A stretch of DNA of 64,000 bases, taken from positions 62,001-126,000 of the forward strand of contig CBDDLJ010000019.1 of the NCBI GenBank assembly GCA_965230635.1, in the 5' to 3' direction. Position numbers and translations under genes: made by a program. The notes below the pieces were generated by a model. That model saw only the letters and a list, made by a program, of their open reading frames with translations, was not told the origin of the DNA and made no database searches. Positions within the stretch are counted from its first letter, which is position 1; each line of letters starts with the position of its first letter. Positions 8,453 through 18,346 of the stretch are shown here, piece after piece. Origin of the DNA: CBDDLJ01 sp965230635. Lineage in GTDB: Bacteria > Pseudomonadota > Gammaproteobacteria > UBA1113.

Positions 8453-8481
8453 TTGCAAAAATAGTCAATATTCGATAGCAT
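8453..8481 (+). promoter_or_regulatory. Probable promoter of the secreted hypothetical gene
   Basis: TTGCAA (8453-8458), 17 bp, TAGCAT (8476-8481), about 30 bp before the ATG at 8512. It is divergent from the 6S RNA promoter. Confidence 0.5.
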
Positions 8482-8511
8482 ACGCGCAAATAAATAGGCA
8501 GTGAGAGAGAC

Positions 8512-9171
8512 ATGCGACAAATCGTTATTTTAATTTATTTTTTGCTAAGCACTCCTGTATTTGCGAAAGAAACACACGTTATCATTACGCGCTTTCCTGA
8601 GTTGGAGCAAGGCTTGGTGTCGAAGAATATTCAGCGCTGTCATGCATCTGTTGAGCCAGAATGTGAAATACATCAATCTATCGTTATGCTAATGGATTGT
8701 GCTAACGATAAAATGAAAAAACTACCTTACTGCCAGCAAAATTACGCATTCTTAACAAAAAAGCACGCATTTATTCGCTCAATTAAAGAATACGGTAATA
8801 TTGGATTGCTCTATGCGACTGTTGCCGCGGTAGATCATGATGATGAATATTTTTTAATTGATAGCCAGGGCAATGTCATTGAGCTGAGTGGAAAATTGGA
8901 TATTACTCGGGCAAAACAGTATAAGCGTATCCTAAGACAATACCCAAAAGTATTCTTAGAGTCCATGGTTGTTGCGCCACCTACTTACGAAAAACTAAAA
9001 AATGGCCGACAAATTTTAACTTTTCAACAGTTATTAAAAAATGGCTGCCACGCCTGTTCTCAAGCAGGTATTGCCAAGGTGCAATATGCTTTTGACAAGA
9101 ATGGTAAATTTATTGATGCAAGAGTGGTCAAATTAGTTTCTTCTCTTGATGATCAGTCACTGGCAATGTGA
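8512..9171 (+). CDS. Secreted hypothetical protein
   Basis: A 219-residue protein not recognised as any named family. It begins with a clear signal peptide (MRQIVILIYFLLSTPVFA, cleavage expected after A18), so the mature protein should be periplasmic or secreted. Mature cysteines (RCHASVEPEC, LMDCAND, YCQQNY, NGCHACSQAG) occur in pairs that could form disulfides in that compartment; the CHAC motif is a CxxC-like pair but there is no thioredoxin fold signature. The segment DSQGNVIELSG looks like a beta hairpin. AGAGAGA precedes the ATG as ribosome binding site. It is a single gene, with a promoter upstream and a hairpin at its stop. Confidence 0.65.
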   Translation: MRQIVILIYFLLSTPVFAKETHVIITRFPELEQGLVSKNIQRCHASVEPECEIHQSIVMLMDCANDKMKKLPYCQQNYAFLTKKHAFIRSIKEYGNIGLLYATVAAVDHDDEYFLIDSQGNVIELSGKLDITRAKQYKRILRQYPKVFLESMVVAPPTYEKLKNGRQILTFQQLLKNGCHACSQAGIAKVQYAFDKNGKFIDARVVKLVSSLDDQSLAM

Positions 9172-9200
9172 TAAAGACTTACTTTAAGTAAGTCTTTATC
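9170..9200. terminator. Bidirectional hairpin between convergent genes
   Basis: A perfect 15-bp inverted repeat (9170-9184 with 9186-9200) overlaps the stop of the secreted protein gene and ends 10 bp before the slipin stop. It lacks a long T-run, so it is more likely a shared transcript-end hairpin than a strong terminator. Confidence 0.6.
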
Positions 9201-9209
9201 ATCATTTAT

Positions 9210-9965
9210 TTATGCTGGCCCACCTAAATTTTTAATCATACTGACCAAATCAGTAGGAAAAGGGAAAACAACCGTCGAATTGTTTTCTAAGCCAATATTA
9301 TTAATCGTTTGTAGATAACGTAATTGCATTGCTTGAGGATTAGTTGCTAATTTATTAGCTGCTTCAACTAACTTTTCAGATGCTTGTAATTCTCCCTCAG
9401 CATTGATCACTTTTGCTCGTCTTTCTCGCTCGGCTTCTGCTTGCTTAGCAATAGCGCGGATCATGCTTTCATCTAAATCAACGTGTTTAATTTCTACGTT
9501 ACCCACTTTAATTCCCCACGCATCGGTTTGTTCATCGAGAATACTTTGTATATCGGTATTTAACTTTTCTCTTTCTGTTAGCATTTCATCTAATTCATGT
9601 TGACCTAACACCGATCGCAAAGTGGTTTGCGCTAATTGACTAATGGCTTCATAGTAATTTTCTACTTGGATGATGGCTTTCTCTGGTTCAGTTACGCGAA
9701 AATAGACAACAGCGTTAACTTTTACAGAGATATTATCTTTTGAAATAACATCTTGACTGGGGACATCCATAACGATTGTGCGTAATTGCACTTTAACCAT
9801 TTGTTGTATAATGGGAATCAGAATGATCAGCCCTGGTCCTTTCACTTTATAATAACGACCTAACATAAAAATAACGCCGCGCTCGTATTCGCGCAACACT
9901 TTAAACATCGGGACAAGCAGGGCAACAAGTATGATGACTACCCACAAAAGAACATTATTTACCAT
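9210..9965 (-). CDS. Slipin / stomatin-like SPFH membrane protein
   Basis: A 251-residue SPFH (band 7) protein: one N-terminal membrane segment (residues about 4-22), then [15 protein letters not shown] and [17 protein letters not shown] of the SPFH core, then a coiled coil rich in [17 protein letters not shown], and the bacterial slipin ending. Such proteins form membrane-anchored oligomers that organise microdomains and associate with a membrane serine protease of the NfeD type. The matching nfeD gene lies 111 bp upstream on the same strand, the usual STOPP (stomatin operon partner) arrangement. It was considered for HflK/HflC and rejected, because there is no hflX/hflKC pairing. Confidence 0.9.
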   Translation of the reverse strand: MVNNVLLWVVIILVALLVPMFKVLREYERGVIFMLGRYYKVKGPGLIILIPIIQQMVKVQLRTIVMDVPSQDVISKDNISVKVNAVVYFRVTEPEKAIIQVENYYEAISQLAQTTLRSVLGQHELDEMLTEREKLNTDIQSILDEQTDAWGIKVGNVEIKHVDLDESMIRAIAKQAEAERERRAKVINAEGELQASEKLVEAANKLATNPQAMQLRYLQTINNIGLENNSTVVFPFPTDLVSMIKNLGGPA

Positions 9966-10076
9966 GTGAACTCCTTAACAGTAATTGTTTAATAACTATC
10001 CAGCATTTTTCAGGGAGTCTTTGTTATCCATTTGCACAATGCTGAAGTGTTACACTCTCCTTAGATAATAATAATT

Positions 10077-11465
10077 CTAACTGTCAATCGGCTCTACGTG
10101 AAGTAATAAATTTTTAATTTTGATTATTTTAACTTTTTGTCCTTTTTTAAGAGGCGTTTTGCATTGGCATTGCCATATTTCGCCTTCATAGTTGAGCCAA
10201 CCTTTGTCAGAGCAATCTTCGCGCATAATCCCGGTACTGCCAAGCATTTTATCCTGCCCAGTGACCATGGGTAGAAAACAGGTGCGTAAAGCTAATCCAA
10301 CAATTGAAAAAATAATAATAGTATTAATGATAACCATTATAGTGATAACAGTCCATGAAATACCCATCCCTGGTGTATTTGTAGGCATTAACATGATTGA
10401 GCCAAGAATAAATGCAACAATACCACCAACGCCAAGTGCACCAAAGCTGGAAATGAATGCTTCACCGGCAATAAACGCCATACCTAATAAAATAAGAGCG
10501 AGTGCTGCATAGTTGATAGGCAATAATTGTAGGGCGTATAAGGCAACCAGTAGTGCAATCGCGCCGACAACGCCAGGAGCAATCATGCCAGGGTGTGTGA
10601 ACTCAAAGAACAAGCAATACAGACCAATGAGGAGTAAAACATAGGCAATACTAGGATTGGTAATAGTACTTAATAATGTAATACGCCAACTCGGTTGATA
10701 GTACTGTAATGATGTATTGCTGGTGTTAAGTTTGATGTTAAGGTTTGCTGTTGTGACGGTTTTACCATTTATTTGTTGCAGTAAGCTAGTGATATCACCG
10801 GCAATAACGTCAATAACACCGAGTTGTAACGCTTTTTTAGCCGTGATGCTGTCTGAAGTGACGATGGCTTTTTTAGCCCAATCGATATTGCGCCCATGGA
10901 TTTCTGCCAGTGAACGCATATAGGCGGTGGCGTCATTTTTAATTTTATTCTGCATATCAGTAGCGCCGGCTTGATGATTTTTATCTTGTCCAGATGTTGT
11001 ATTTTGTGGTTTAGTAGCCCCTTTACCTCCGAGAGAAACAGGCGTTGCTGCACCCATATTGGTTCCTGGTGCCATTGCGGCGATAGCACTGGCATAGAGA
11101 ATATAGGTTCCTGCACTGGCTGCTCTTGCACCACTAGGAGCAACATAGGTGATCACCGCGACAGGGGAGGCTAAAATTGCTTTAATAATATCGCGCATTG
11201 CGCTATCTAAGCCGCCAGGGGTGTCTAATTGGATGATCACTGCGTGTGATCCTTGCTTCGCAGCAACTTCTAACCCGGATAAAATATATTCAGCTGTGGC
11301 CGGTCCAATGGCATCGTTGACTTCAATAATCAGTACCTGCTTTGGTTGTAATGCTACTGTATTTTCAGCACTAGCTGCGCGATGAAACAGCAGTATCATT
11401 AGGCTGATGAAAAAGAGTACAAAACAAAATATGAGCTTTTTTGAATCAACGTGTGCTTGTATCAT
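10077..11465 (-). CDS. nfeD: NfeD-like membrane-bound ClpP-class serine protease
   Basis: A 462-residue long-form NfeD (1b type). It has an N-terminal signal/anchor segment (about residues 10-32), then a ClpP-class protease domain with GGLDSAMRDI and the nucleophile region PSGARAASAGTYI; the catalytic Lys is expected in the helix around NDATAYMRSLAEIHGR. Four to five membrane segments follow (about 260-420), then an OB-fold NfeD domain at the C terminus (MLGSTGIMREDCSDKGWL to LLHVEP). In the characterised archaeal homologue the protease cleaves the C-terminal hydrophobic part of stomatin. Here the slipin gene follows directly, so the pair likely acts in membrane quality control. Confidence 0.9.
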   Translation of the reverse strand: MIQAHVDSKKLIFCFVLFFISLMILLFHRAASAENTVALQPKQVLIIEVNDAIGPATAEYILSGLEVAAKQGSHAVIIQLDTPGGLDSAMRDIIKAILASPVAVITYVAPSGARAASAGTYILYASAIAAMAPGTNMGAATPVSLGGKGATKPQNTTSGQDKNHQAGATDMQNKIKNDATAYMRSLAEIHGRNIDWAKKAIVTSDSITAKKALQLGVIDVIAGDITSLLQQINGKTVTTANLNIKLNTSNTSLQYYQPSWRITLLSTITNPSIAYVLLLIGLYCLFFEFTHPGMIAPGVVGAIALLVALYALQLLPINYAALALILLGMAFIAGEAFISSFGALGVGGIVAFILGSIMLMPTNTPGMGISWTVITIMVIINTIIIFSIVGLALRTCFLPMVTGQDKMLGSTGIMREDCSDKGWLNYEGEIWQCQCKTPLKKGQKVKIIKIKNLLLHVEPIDS

Positions 11466-11528
11466 TGCTAAAGTCGCCTAAATTTCCCTACTAAACGTAT
11501 AGTCTAGCACGAGATTATCTGAAAATAC

Positions 11529-11557
11529 GTGACAATTAGCTAAACTCTCGCTAGGAT
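11529..11557 (+). promoter_or_regulatory. Probable adk-hemH promoter
   Basis: GTGACA (11529-11534), 17 bp, TAGGAT (11552-11557), 27 bp before the adk ATG. Confidence 0.5.
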
Positions 11558-11584
11558 ACGCTTTTTTAATATTGGAGAATAAAC

Positions 11585-12262
11585 ATGCGGTTAATGTTGC
11601 TTGGTGCGCCAGGAGTGGGTAAAGGTACCCAGGCGCGCTTTATCAGTGAGCGTTATGAAATTCCCATTATTGCAACAGGCAGCATTTTGCGAGCAGCAGT
11701 GGCTGAGAAAACGCCATTAGGGTTGAAGGTAGCCAAGCTAATGGAAAAAGGCCAGTTAATCCCTGATGATATTATGATTGATATTGTCAAGCAGCGATTA
11801 GCACAGGATGATTGTAAAAATGGTTTTTTGTTGGATGGTTTTCCACGAACTATTGCTCAGGCAGAAGCATTGAAACAGGCACGCATTAATCTTGAGCATG
11901 TTATGGAAGTGGATGTGCCGGATGAAAAAATTATTAAACGTATATGTGGGCGCTTAGTGCACCTTGATTCGGGACGAGTTTATCATATCAATTATCATCC
12001 TCCACTTATTCCAGGTAAAGATGATATCACAGGTGACGATTTAGTGCAGCGTGAGGATGATAGAGAAGATATTGTGCGTGATCGTATTGCTATTTACCGT
12101 GAAAAGACAAAACCACTTATTGAGTATTATAAACATTTTCAACCGCTGCCTGGTGAGCAAGCGCCAAGTTATGACTATGTTCATGGTGATGACGCGATAG
12201 AAAATATACGTAAAGAGATTACCATGATGTTGGAAGCAAAAAGAGTCACTGTTGGTGAATGA
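11585..12262 (+). CDS. adk: Adenylate kinase
   Basis: A 225-residue P-loop kinase catalysing ATP + AMP = 2 ADP. The Walker A is [10 protein letters not shown], the AMP-binding region contains TGSILRAAV and [13 protein letters not shown], and the LID segment ([20 protein letters not shown]) is of the long type without a zinc-binding cysteine set. The [11 protein letters not shown] motif is conserved. TTGGAG precedes the ATG. It is followed after 18 bp by hemH, so the two are probably co-transcribed; adk-hemH adjacency is known in E. coli and relatives. Confidence 0.97.
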   Translation: MRLMLLGAPGVGKGTQARFISERYEIPIIATGSILRAAVAEKTPLGLKVAKLMEKGQLIPDDIMIDIVKQRLAQDDCKNGFLLDGFPRTIAQAEALKQARINLEHVMEVDVPDEKIIKRICGRLVHLDSGRVYHINYHPPLIPGKDDITGDDLVQREDDREDIVRDRIAIYREKTKPLIEYYKHFQPLPGEQAPSYDYVHGDDAIENIRKEITMMLEAKRVTVGE

Positions 12263-12280
12263 TGCATAATTGAGAGGACA

Positions 12281-13276
12281 ATGAGATTGAAAAAAACAAC
12301 GCAACTGGGTATTTTATTAGTAAATCTTGGGACACCGGAAGCGCCTACTGCAAAAAGTATCCGCCAATTTTTACGAGAGTTTCTTTCTGATCCACGGGTG
12401 ATTGATTTTCCTAAATTACTTTGGTGGTTTATTCTCAATTTATTTATTTTACCTTTTCGTCCACGCCGAATTGTTCCTTTATACAAATCAATTTGGACAG
12501 AGCAGGGTTCGCCCTTGCGTTTTATTACGCAACAGCAAGCAGATCTTTTAGCAAACGAATTGGCAGCGACATTTAAACAAAAAATACCGGTGGCGGTAGG
12601 GATGACCTATGGTACGCCTAGTTTGCGTCAAGGCCTATTGGAATTAAAACAAGCGGAGGTAAATAAAGTTATTATTTTACCCTTATTCCCACAATATTCA
12701 GCAACGACGACAGCCTCAGTTTATGACAAAATAGCAGCAGCCTTAAAGAAATGTCCCTGCTTGCCGGAAATTCGTATGATACGTGATTATCATGCGCATC
12801 CTGCTTATATTCAGGCAGTCAGTCAATCAATTCAACAATATTGGCAGGCACAAGGGAAAGCTGATAAATTAGTTTTTTCATTTCATGGTATTCCTTTACG
12901 TTATGCTGATAAAGGTGATCCTTACCCTAAACAATGTCAGCAGACAGCGCGTTTAGTTGCAGAAAAATTGGGTTTGCAAGAGGATGAATGGATTACCACG
13001 TATCAATCACGCTTGGGTCCTGCGCAATGGCTTACGCCTTATACATTAGAAACGCTGCAGCAATTGCCTAAAAAGGGGACCGAGTCTATTCAAGTGCTCA
13101 GCCCCGGTTTTGCAGCTGATTGCCTTGAAACGTTAGAGGAATTAGATAAAGAAAATCGCCATGCTTTTCTTCAAGCAGGAGGTAAACAATTTGCTTATAT
13201 CCCGGCATTAAATGCAAACGTTGAACACATTGCAATGATGAAAGAGTTGATTATAGCGAATACTCAAGATTGGTAG
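12281..13276 (+). CDS. hemH: Ferrochelatase
   Basis: A 331-residue enzyme that inserts Fe2+ into protoporphyrin IX, the last step of protoheme synthesis. Seen in the sequence: GILLVNLGTPEAPTA at the N terminus, the metal-binding His in VFSFHGIPLRY, the ferrochelatase signature around DPYPKQCQQTA and YQSRLGPAQWL, and the acidic active-site segment DCLETLEELDKEN. GAGAGGA precedes the ATG. It is the last gene of the adk-hemH unit; decayed accessory DNA follows. Heme made here would serve, among others, the succinate dehydrogenase encoded at 18-21 kb. Confidence 0.96.
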   Translation: MRLKKTTQLGILLVNLGTPEAPTAKSIRQFLREFLSDPRVIDFPKLLWWFILNLFILPFRPRRIVPLYKSIWTEQGSPLRFITQQQADLLANELAATFKQKIPVAVGMTYGTPSLRQGLLELKQAEVNKVIILPLFPQYSATTTASVYDKIAAALKKCPCLPEIRMIRDYHAHPAYIQAVSQSIQQYWQAQGKADKLVFSFHGIPLRYADKGDPYPKQCQQTARLVAEKLGLQEDEWITTYQSRLGPAQWLTPYTLETLQQLPKKGTESIQVLSPGFAADCLETLEELDKENRHAFLQAGGKQFAYIPALNANVEHIAMMKELIIANTQDW

Positions 13277-13654
13277 ATATGATAATACGTTTAAATAATC
13301 TAGGTAACGAATTATAATAAACAGACGTAGGAAAGTGTTTACTAGTATGGGACAAGCTCAGTGATTTAATGAGGGGACTAGAAAAGGAGAAATAAGCGCA
13401 TTGTTCATTAGGGTCAAGCAGAGGTGGTGAATCAAGTTGTTTACGCACTTTTGGGGACAAAATATTTAACTTGATCATATCATGGATAAATTCCAGTTTA
13501 GAAGGAAAGAATCATAAAGCATTTACACCTTATTGACAATAGTATCGATTAATATGATAATCAGTATTATTATTTAACCCGCCAAAATTGATCAAATCTA
13601 AATCAAAACAAGGGTTGATTGTTGCAACTTGTCGCAATAATTCACCTGGAGTAG
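13277..13654 (-). other. Gene-poor stretch with a minus-strand coding relic
   Basis: No intact gene. On the minus strand one frame entering from the IS21 boundary reads [18 protein letters not shown] and then DLDLINFGGLNNNTDYHINR before a stop near 13545. A second minus frame (13478-13251) reads MIKLNILSPKVRKQL. Both look protein-like but match no family I recognise. They may be parts of one gene broken by insertion of the adjacent IS21-type element. Confidence 0.3.
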
Positions 13655-15080
13655 TTATATGGTACAAAAAAAGGCGTAATGACTGGCTTCAATAAAACGT
13701 GTTTTCCCATACTGTTTATATAATTTTTTTAAGCCAAGATGAATTCGGTAACAGCATTCCGGATGAGGCTTCGTTTTAATAAGGTGTTCTACAATTTTAG
13801 TGACTATGGTATCAATATTTTCTGCCCAGGATAAAAAGCGTCGCGGAGACCACTGCTGATGTTCTCGGTGTGCTTTTGGCATGTGTTCATTGATAGTGGT
13901 GGATTGGCCTTGATCATTTGAACGTAGATGACTGGCGACGGAGACACCTTGATAGAAGATATCTATGGTGTTTTCACTTAAATGGTAATGGACCGCTTTG
14001 CTAATTAAGTGATAGGGTACGCTGCAGTAATGTCCTTTTACTTCAATGTGATAATCTAACTTAACGTTCACTTTTTTTATTTCCTTGTAAGAATAAGGAA
14101 ATGCTGGAAGTGGTTTTAGGTATTTTTTTTCATGTTTTTCAAAATGAGAACGCCTTGAGCCAGGCAATTTCTGGAAAGGCTTGTCATTTAGCTCAACAAG
14201 CAATTTGCTAATAGCCTGGTTTAACTCATCTAACGTAAAAAATGTGTGATGGCGTATGCGTGCTAATATCCAACGCTCAACGACCAAGACAGCATTTTCA
14301 ACTTTTGCTTTATCTTTTGGCTTGTATGGTCGAGTGGGTAGTACCACTGTATCATAGTGAGCAGCCTAAGGCAGCATACTGCACATTGATCTCAGGCTCG
14401 TAATAACAGGCCCCGTTAACACCCGATTTTTCGTTGTCTGGAATAATGAGTTCTGTTACGCCACCAAAATAGTTGAACATTCGAACGTGTGACTGCAACC
14501 AATCAGGGATAGCTCGCGTGAAGGTGGCTTCAGCATACGTGAAATTACTAGCGCCTAACAAAGCAATGAACACATTAGCTTCTTTTACTTCTCCCGTCTG
14601 TTTATACATAATAGGTACCGTTGGGCCGGCATAATCAATAAATGTTTTTTTACCCAATTTATGCTGTTGACGCATGCTAGGTTTCAACGTTTTTTTGAAT
14701 GCTCTATATTGCCGGCAAAACTCTGGATAGCTGACTGGCGACATGACTTTTTCTTTGTATTCTTTCCACAGCAGCTCACGTGTCACTCCTTTATGCTGAA
14801 GCTCTCTGTGTACGGTTACCAGATCAATTTGACTTTTATTCTTACGTTTCTCGCTTAATTGTTGGCAATAAGGCACGAGCTGTTGTTCAATATTATCATT
14901 GCTCATGGTTTGGATCGTCGACCATGTCAGTGAAGCCGCTTTAGCCGCTTTAACATAAAGACTCACTGTGCTCGCCGATATATTCAACGCGAGAGCTATC
15001 TTTCTATGGCTGATTTGCGCGTTTAACTTCAACCGCAAAAGTTCTCTTAAATTTCTCATTTCTAGTCTCCTTTGACTCAT
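13655..15080 (-). pseudogene. istA: IS21-family transposase IstA, frameshifted
   Basis: Two adjacent minus-strand frames together give an IstA-type DDE transposase of about 470 residues. The first (15080-14352) has an HTH N terminus (NISASTVSLYVKAAK), the first catalytic Asp in FIDYAGPTV and the second in IIPDNEKSGV. The second (14347-13655) has the catalytic Glu in [12 protein letters not shown] and continues to a truncated end. The frames join by removing one G at about 14366: the reading TTAGGCTGC should be TTAGCTGCT (LAAHYDT). The C terminus stops early in HYAFFCTI, and no istB follows. The element is therefore inactive. Confidence 0.85.
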
Positions 15081-15233
15081 TTTTGGACTCCTTCAAATTC
15101 ATATTAAAAAAGTCCTTATAACAACAGAGAAAAAAAGAAAAAATATTATTTATCAATGGCTTAAAGCATGTCGATCAATAATTATTCTGATCTCGATCAC
15201 TGATTATTGAAAAACGGTCAAAAGTGATCGACA
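13655..15233 (-). mobile_element. Remnant IS21-family insertion sequence
   Basis: It includes the broken istA and an upstream end at about 15233, recognised by the motif TGATCGACA (15225-15233) facing an inverted copy TGTCGATCA (15169-15177), like the multiple subterminal transposase-binding repeats of IS21 elements. The other end and istB are missing, so the left boundary is only approximate. Confidence 0.65.
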
Positions 15234-15369
15234 TGACAATAACAGGCGATTGACATCAGGATAATACGTACTTTGAAAATGCTGATATTTCTCACTATCT
15301 TGCTGCGAACGTGCCGTTAAAATGTGGAGATCTCTAAGATTACTGATAATTAAGAATAATCGGAAATAG

Positions 15370-15398
15370 TTGATTTATAAATGTAAAAATGATAGGAT
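15370..15398 (+). promoter_or_regulatory. Probable promoter of the protease-like gene pair
   Basis: TTGATT (15370-15375), 17 bp, TAGGAT (15393-15398). The predicted start is about 40 bp before the chosen ATG. The rest of 15234-15433 shows no gene. Confidence 0.5.
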
Positions 15399-15445
15399 AA
15401 TTAAGATTTAAGTAATGGCTAATATGCAAAAATATGAAGGTATAT

Positions 15446-16099
15446 ATGATGACGCGACAGAAATTTTTCCAAACAATAAAACGTTATGTTAGCACTACTT
15501 CGCTTCCAGCTTTAACTGCTGATTCTAAGATTACCCGTATAAGAATATGGAAATCTGGATATTTTCTTGAAAATGGTAATTTCAAACACACTACAGTTGG
15601 ATTCGCACTTCTAAAAGGCATAGGTCCTTTAAGAAGAGCAAATATTGGACATGTCTCTCTTGAAACAAGAGATTTCTACGCAAGTTTGTGGCCTGAACAA
15701 CTTACTGTTCTAAACAAACACAAAATACAAGATGGAGTATCGTCAGATCTTGAAGCAGATCTTGCTTCCGAAGGGAGAGCACCTGATCATTTAGTTGATA
15801 TGGAAACGCTAAATTTAACAAATATGTTAATAGAACTAGAAAAATTTGAATCTCAAAATAAATATCACCTTGTGGGAGGTAATAAAGTATTTAATGCAAA
15901 TAATGCTGCAAGCTGTAGTAGCTTAGCTTATTCACTGCTAATTGCCGGAGGGATCAGGAAGCTTGTGTCACCTAATTTCTCTATTCGTGACAAAATTCTT
16001 GTAACACCAAATAATTTAGCTGACATGATTTTAGAGGCTAAAGAAAAGGAAGTATTTCTGCAAAGAGAAATGATCGAGAGACAAACTTTTAAGAAATAA
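15446..16099 (+). CDS. Hypothetical protein, possible permuted papain-fold hydrolase
   Basis: About 217 residues, no family recognised with certainty. The middle holds NIGHVSLETRDFYASLWP and, about 90 residues later, NAASCSSLAYSLLIAGG. A His in a GHVSLE-type strand followed by a Cys at the start of a helix is the order seen in circularly permuted NlpC/P60-like (YiiX/LRAT-type) papain folds. This is an inference from motif order only. No signal peptide or membrane segment. Start: GAAGG at 15436-15440 supports ATG 15446 or 15449 rather than the ATG at 15434. The gene lies between the IS21 remnant and gltA, with a strongly translated small gene 15 bp behind it. Candidate secreted effector or accessory hydrolase. 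Confidence 0.6.
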   Translation: MMTRQKFFQTIKRYVSTTSLPALTADSKITRIRIWKSGYFLENGNFKHTTVGFALLKGIGPLRRANIGHVSLETRDFYASLWPEQLTVLNKHKIQDGVSSDLEADLASEGRAPDHLVDMETLNLTNMLIELEKFESQNKYHLVGGNKVFNANNAASCSSLAYSLLIAGGIRKLVSPNFSIRDKILVTPNNLADMILEAKEKEVFLQREMIERQTFKK

Positions 16100-16114
16100 A
16101 CCGAGGAGGTTGTT

Positions 16115-16345
16115 ATGTTAAGATTTTTTAGACAAGTATCAAAGAGGCTCGAATCTGATCGTGCATTTAGGCGAATTTTGGAGTTTAGCAAAAACGGTCA
16201 ACAGGCTGATGCTTTAAAAGAATGCACAAAGCTAGTTGAAGAGTACCCATATGATGTTCAAATTCGTCATCGGCTAGTTATGTTGCAAAGAGAAATGGGA
16301 GAAGAAATTCATTTGCCTAATATTATGCCAGAAGGAAATAGTTAG
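16115..16345 (+). CDS. Small TPR-like helical protein
   Basis: A 76-residue protein with a strong ribosome binding site (GAGGAGG before the ATG), 15 bp behind the protease-like gene, so the two form one operon. Predicted to be all-helical and charged; the segment FSKNGQQADALKECTKLVEE followed by YPYDVQIRHRLVMLQRE has the spacing of a tetratricopeptide helix pair (small-large-small residues and a proline after helix B). It may be a partner or chaperone of the upstream product. Not recognised as a named family. Confidence 0.6.
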   Translation: MLRFFRQVSKRLESDRAFRRILEFSKNGQQADALKECTKLVEEYPYDVQIRHRLVMLQREMGEEIHLPNIMPEGNS

Positions 16346-16482
16346 ACTATGTTATAAACATCTATCTTCGAATATGCCAGCCGACCCCATATCGTACTCA
16401 TTCTTAAATATACTAGACCTTGTTAAAAATCGCATGGTGCTCCTGCTATAGCCGCTGACAGATGAGCGTATAACAACAGTTT

Positions 16483-17775
16483 TTACCGTTTATTCGTTAC
16501 CTCTACATCCCGCTGTGTTGGCCCTGTATACAATTGTCGTGGGCGGCCAATACGAAAACCTGGGCTGCTGAGCATTTCTCCCCAATGTGAAATCCAGCCA
16601 ACGGTACGGGCAAGTGCGAAAATCACAGTATACATGTTGGTTGGTATGCCAAGTGCGCTGAGAGTAATACCAGAATAAAAATCCACATTCGGATAGAGCT
16701 TTTTCTCTATAAAATAGTCATCTTCTAAAGCGATTTTTTCTAAACGCATTGCAAGTTTGAATAAAGGTGTTTCACCTAAGCCAACTTCGTCTAATACCTC
16801 ATGACAAGTTTCCCGCATAATTTTGGCGCGTGGATCATAATTTTTATAAACACGGTGACCAAATCCCATTAAGCGAAACGGATCATTACGATCTTTGGCT
16901 TTCTTAACAAATTCATTAATACGGCTCTCATCACCAATTTCATGCAGCATATTTAGCACGGCTTCATTGGCACCACCGTGTGCCGGGCCCCATAATGTAG
17001 CAATACCTGCAGAGATACAGACAAATGGATTTGCACCGGAAGAACCAGCTAAACGAACAGTAGAAGTCGAAGCATTTTGCTCGTGATCAGCATGTAAAGT
17101 AAAAATTCTATCCATAGCACGTGATAATGTTGGGTTAGCATGCCAAGTTGCGTTTGGTGAGCCTGCTAACATATACAAAAAGTTTTCCGCATAACCTAAG
17201 TCTTCACGAGGATACATGAAGGGTAAGCCGACAAAGTAGCGATGACACATTGCTGCTAAAGTTGGCATTTTGGCAATTAAACGTATTGCTGAAAGTTCTC
17301 GGCTGGCTGGATCATTGATGTCTAGGGAATCATGATAGAAGGCGGATAATGCACCAACGACACCAACCATTATTGCCATAGGATGTGCATCTCGGCGAAA
17401 ACCGTTAAAAAATTTGCGGATTTGCTCATGGACGATGCTATGTTGATTAACTTGACTAACAAATTGTTTTTTTTGCTCGGATGTAGGTAATTCTTCATGG
17501 AGTAGAAGGTAACATACGTCAAGATAGTCAGTCTGCTCAGCCAATTGCTCGATTGGGTAACCGCGATAGAGCAAGACTCCCTTATTGCCATCAATAAAAG
17601 TAATTTTCGATTCGCAAGATGCGGTGGAGACAAAGCCTGGATCGAATGTAAAAAAATTGTGCTTGCCTAGTTGGTTAATATCAATGACATCTTGACCTAA
17701 GGTGCCGGTACGAATAGGGAGCTCTAGTGGTTCATCCTTGACATTTAGTGTTAGTTTTGCATATTTATTACTCAT
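16483..17775 (-). CDS. gltA: Citrate synthase (type II)
   Basis: A 430-residue hexameric-type citrate synthase condensing acetyl-CoA and oxaloacetate. Active-site motifs: [17 protein letters not shown] (first His), GPAHGGANE (second His), [14 protein letters not shown] (third region with the Asp), and [10 protein letters not shown]. Length matches the family. AAGGAA precedes the ATG. It is divergent from sdhC, so the intergenic 17776-17971 should hold both promoters. This arrangement places the first TCA enzyme beside sdhCDAB-sucABCD, as in E. coli and Coxiella-like bacteria. Confidence 0.97.
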   Translation of the reverse strand: MSNKYAKLTLNVKDEPLELPIRTGTLGQDVIDINQLGKHNFFTFDPGFVSTASCESKITFIDGNKGVLLYRGYPIEQLAEQTDYLDVCYLLLHEELPTSEQKKQFVSQVNQHSIVHEQIRKFFNGFRRDAHPMAIMVGVVGALSAFYHDSLDINDPASRELSAIRLIAKMPTLAAMCHRYFVGLPFMYPREDLGYAENFLYMLAGSPNATWHANPTLSRAMDRIFTLHADHEQNASTSTVRLAGSSGANPFVCISAGIATLWGPAHGGANEAVLNMLHEIGDESRINEFVKKAKDRNDPFRLMGFGHRVYKNYDPRAKIMRETCHEVLDEVGLGETPLFKLAMRLEKIALEDDYFIEKKLYPNVDFYSGITLSALGIPTNMYTVIFALARTVGWISHWGEMLSSPGFRIGRPRQLYTGPTQRDVEVTNKR

Positions 17776-17971
17776 GATAGTTCCTTGAACATTTGCTTAT
17801 ATGAGATACCATTCACTATAACAGAACTGAATTAGTATCTTTCATTTAATTGTAGATGAAAAATTGAAAGAATTCTAAGTGTTAGTTGAAGATGATGTGT
17901 ATTCATTGCTGGTATTATGTAAGATAAGTAGCTATAATTCATAAGGTTTTGGAGCGAGTTGAGGAGCGAAA

Positions 17972-18346
17972 GTGAGCAAGAAAAAACCTGTTAATTTAAA
18001 TTTAATGTCCATTCGTTTTCCTATAGTGGCAATTGTATCTATTTTGCATCGTATATCCGGGGTTGTTTTATTCCTATTCATACCGATACTTATTTGTACA
18101 TTGGATAAATCGCTTGCTGGTGTAGAAGAATTTAATGGTTTAGTTCAATTTTTTGCTAATGCTTGGGTGAAATTTATCACTTGGGGCTTTTTAGCACTTC
18201 TGCTTTACCACTTGGTAGCAGGCTTGCGTCATATCCTGATGGATATGGGTTTAGGCGAAACGAAAGAGGGGGGTGTTCAAGGTGCTTACTTGATGTTACT
18301 CCTCGCGGTAATTGTCATTATTTTAGCGGGACTTTGGATATGGTAA
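17972..18346 (+). CDS. sdhC: Succinate dehydrogenase cytochrome b556 subunit
   Basis: A 124-residue membrane anchor with three hydrophobic segments. SILHRISGVVL is the quinone-site/heme signature and YHLVAGLRHILMDMG carries the axial heme His. The start is GTG, supported by GAGGAG 9 bp upstream. A TATAAT at 17933-17938 is a likely -10 for the operon, although no good -35 is visible. It is the first gene of an eight-gene TCA cluster and overlaps sdhD by 7 bp. Confidence 0.93.
   Translation: MSKKKPVNLNLMSIRFPIVAIVSILHRISGVVLFLFIPILICTLDKSLAGVEEFNGLVQFFANAWVKFITWGFLALLLYHLVAGLRHILMDMGLGETKEGGVQGAYLMLLLAVIVIILAGLWIW

Noticed and set aside
9210..9965. The slipin gene as hflC or hflK
   Set aside because: The partner gene encodes an NfeD-type protease and there are no hflX or second SPFH genes. 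The sequence fits slipins better.
18163..18339. An N-terminally extended sdhD starting inside sdhC
   Set aside because: The extension is the out-of-frame reading of sdhC and does not resemble SdhD. The ATG at 18340 gives the normal protein.
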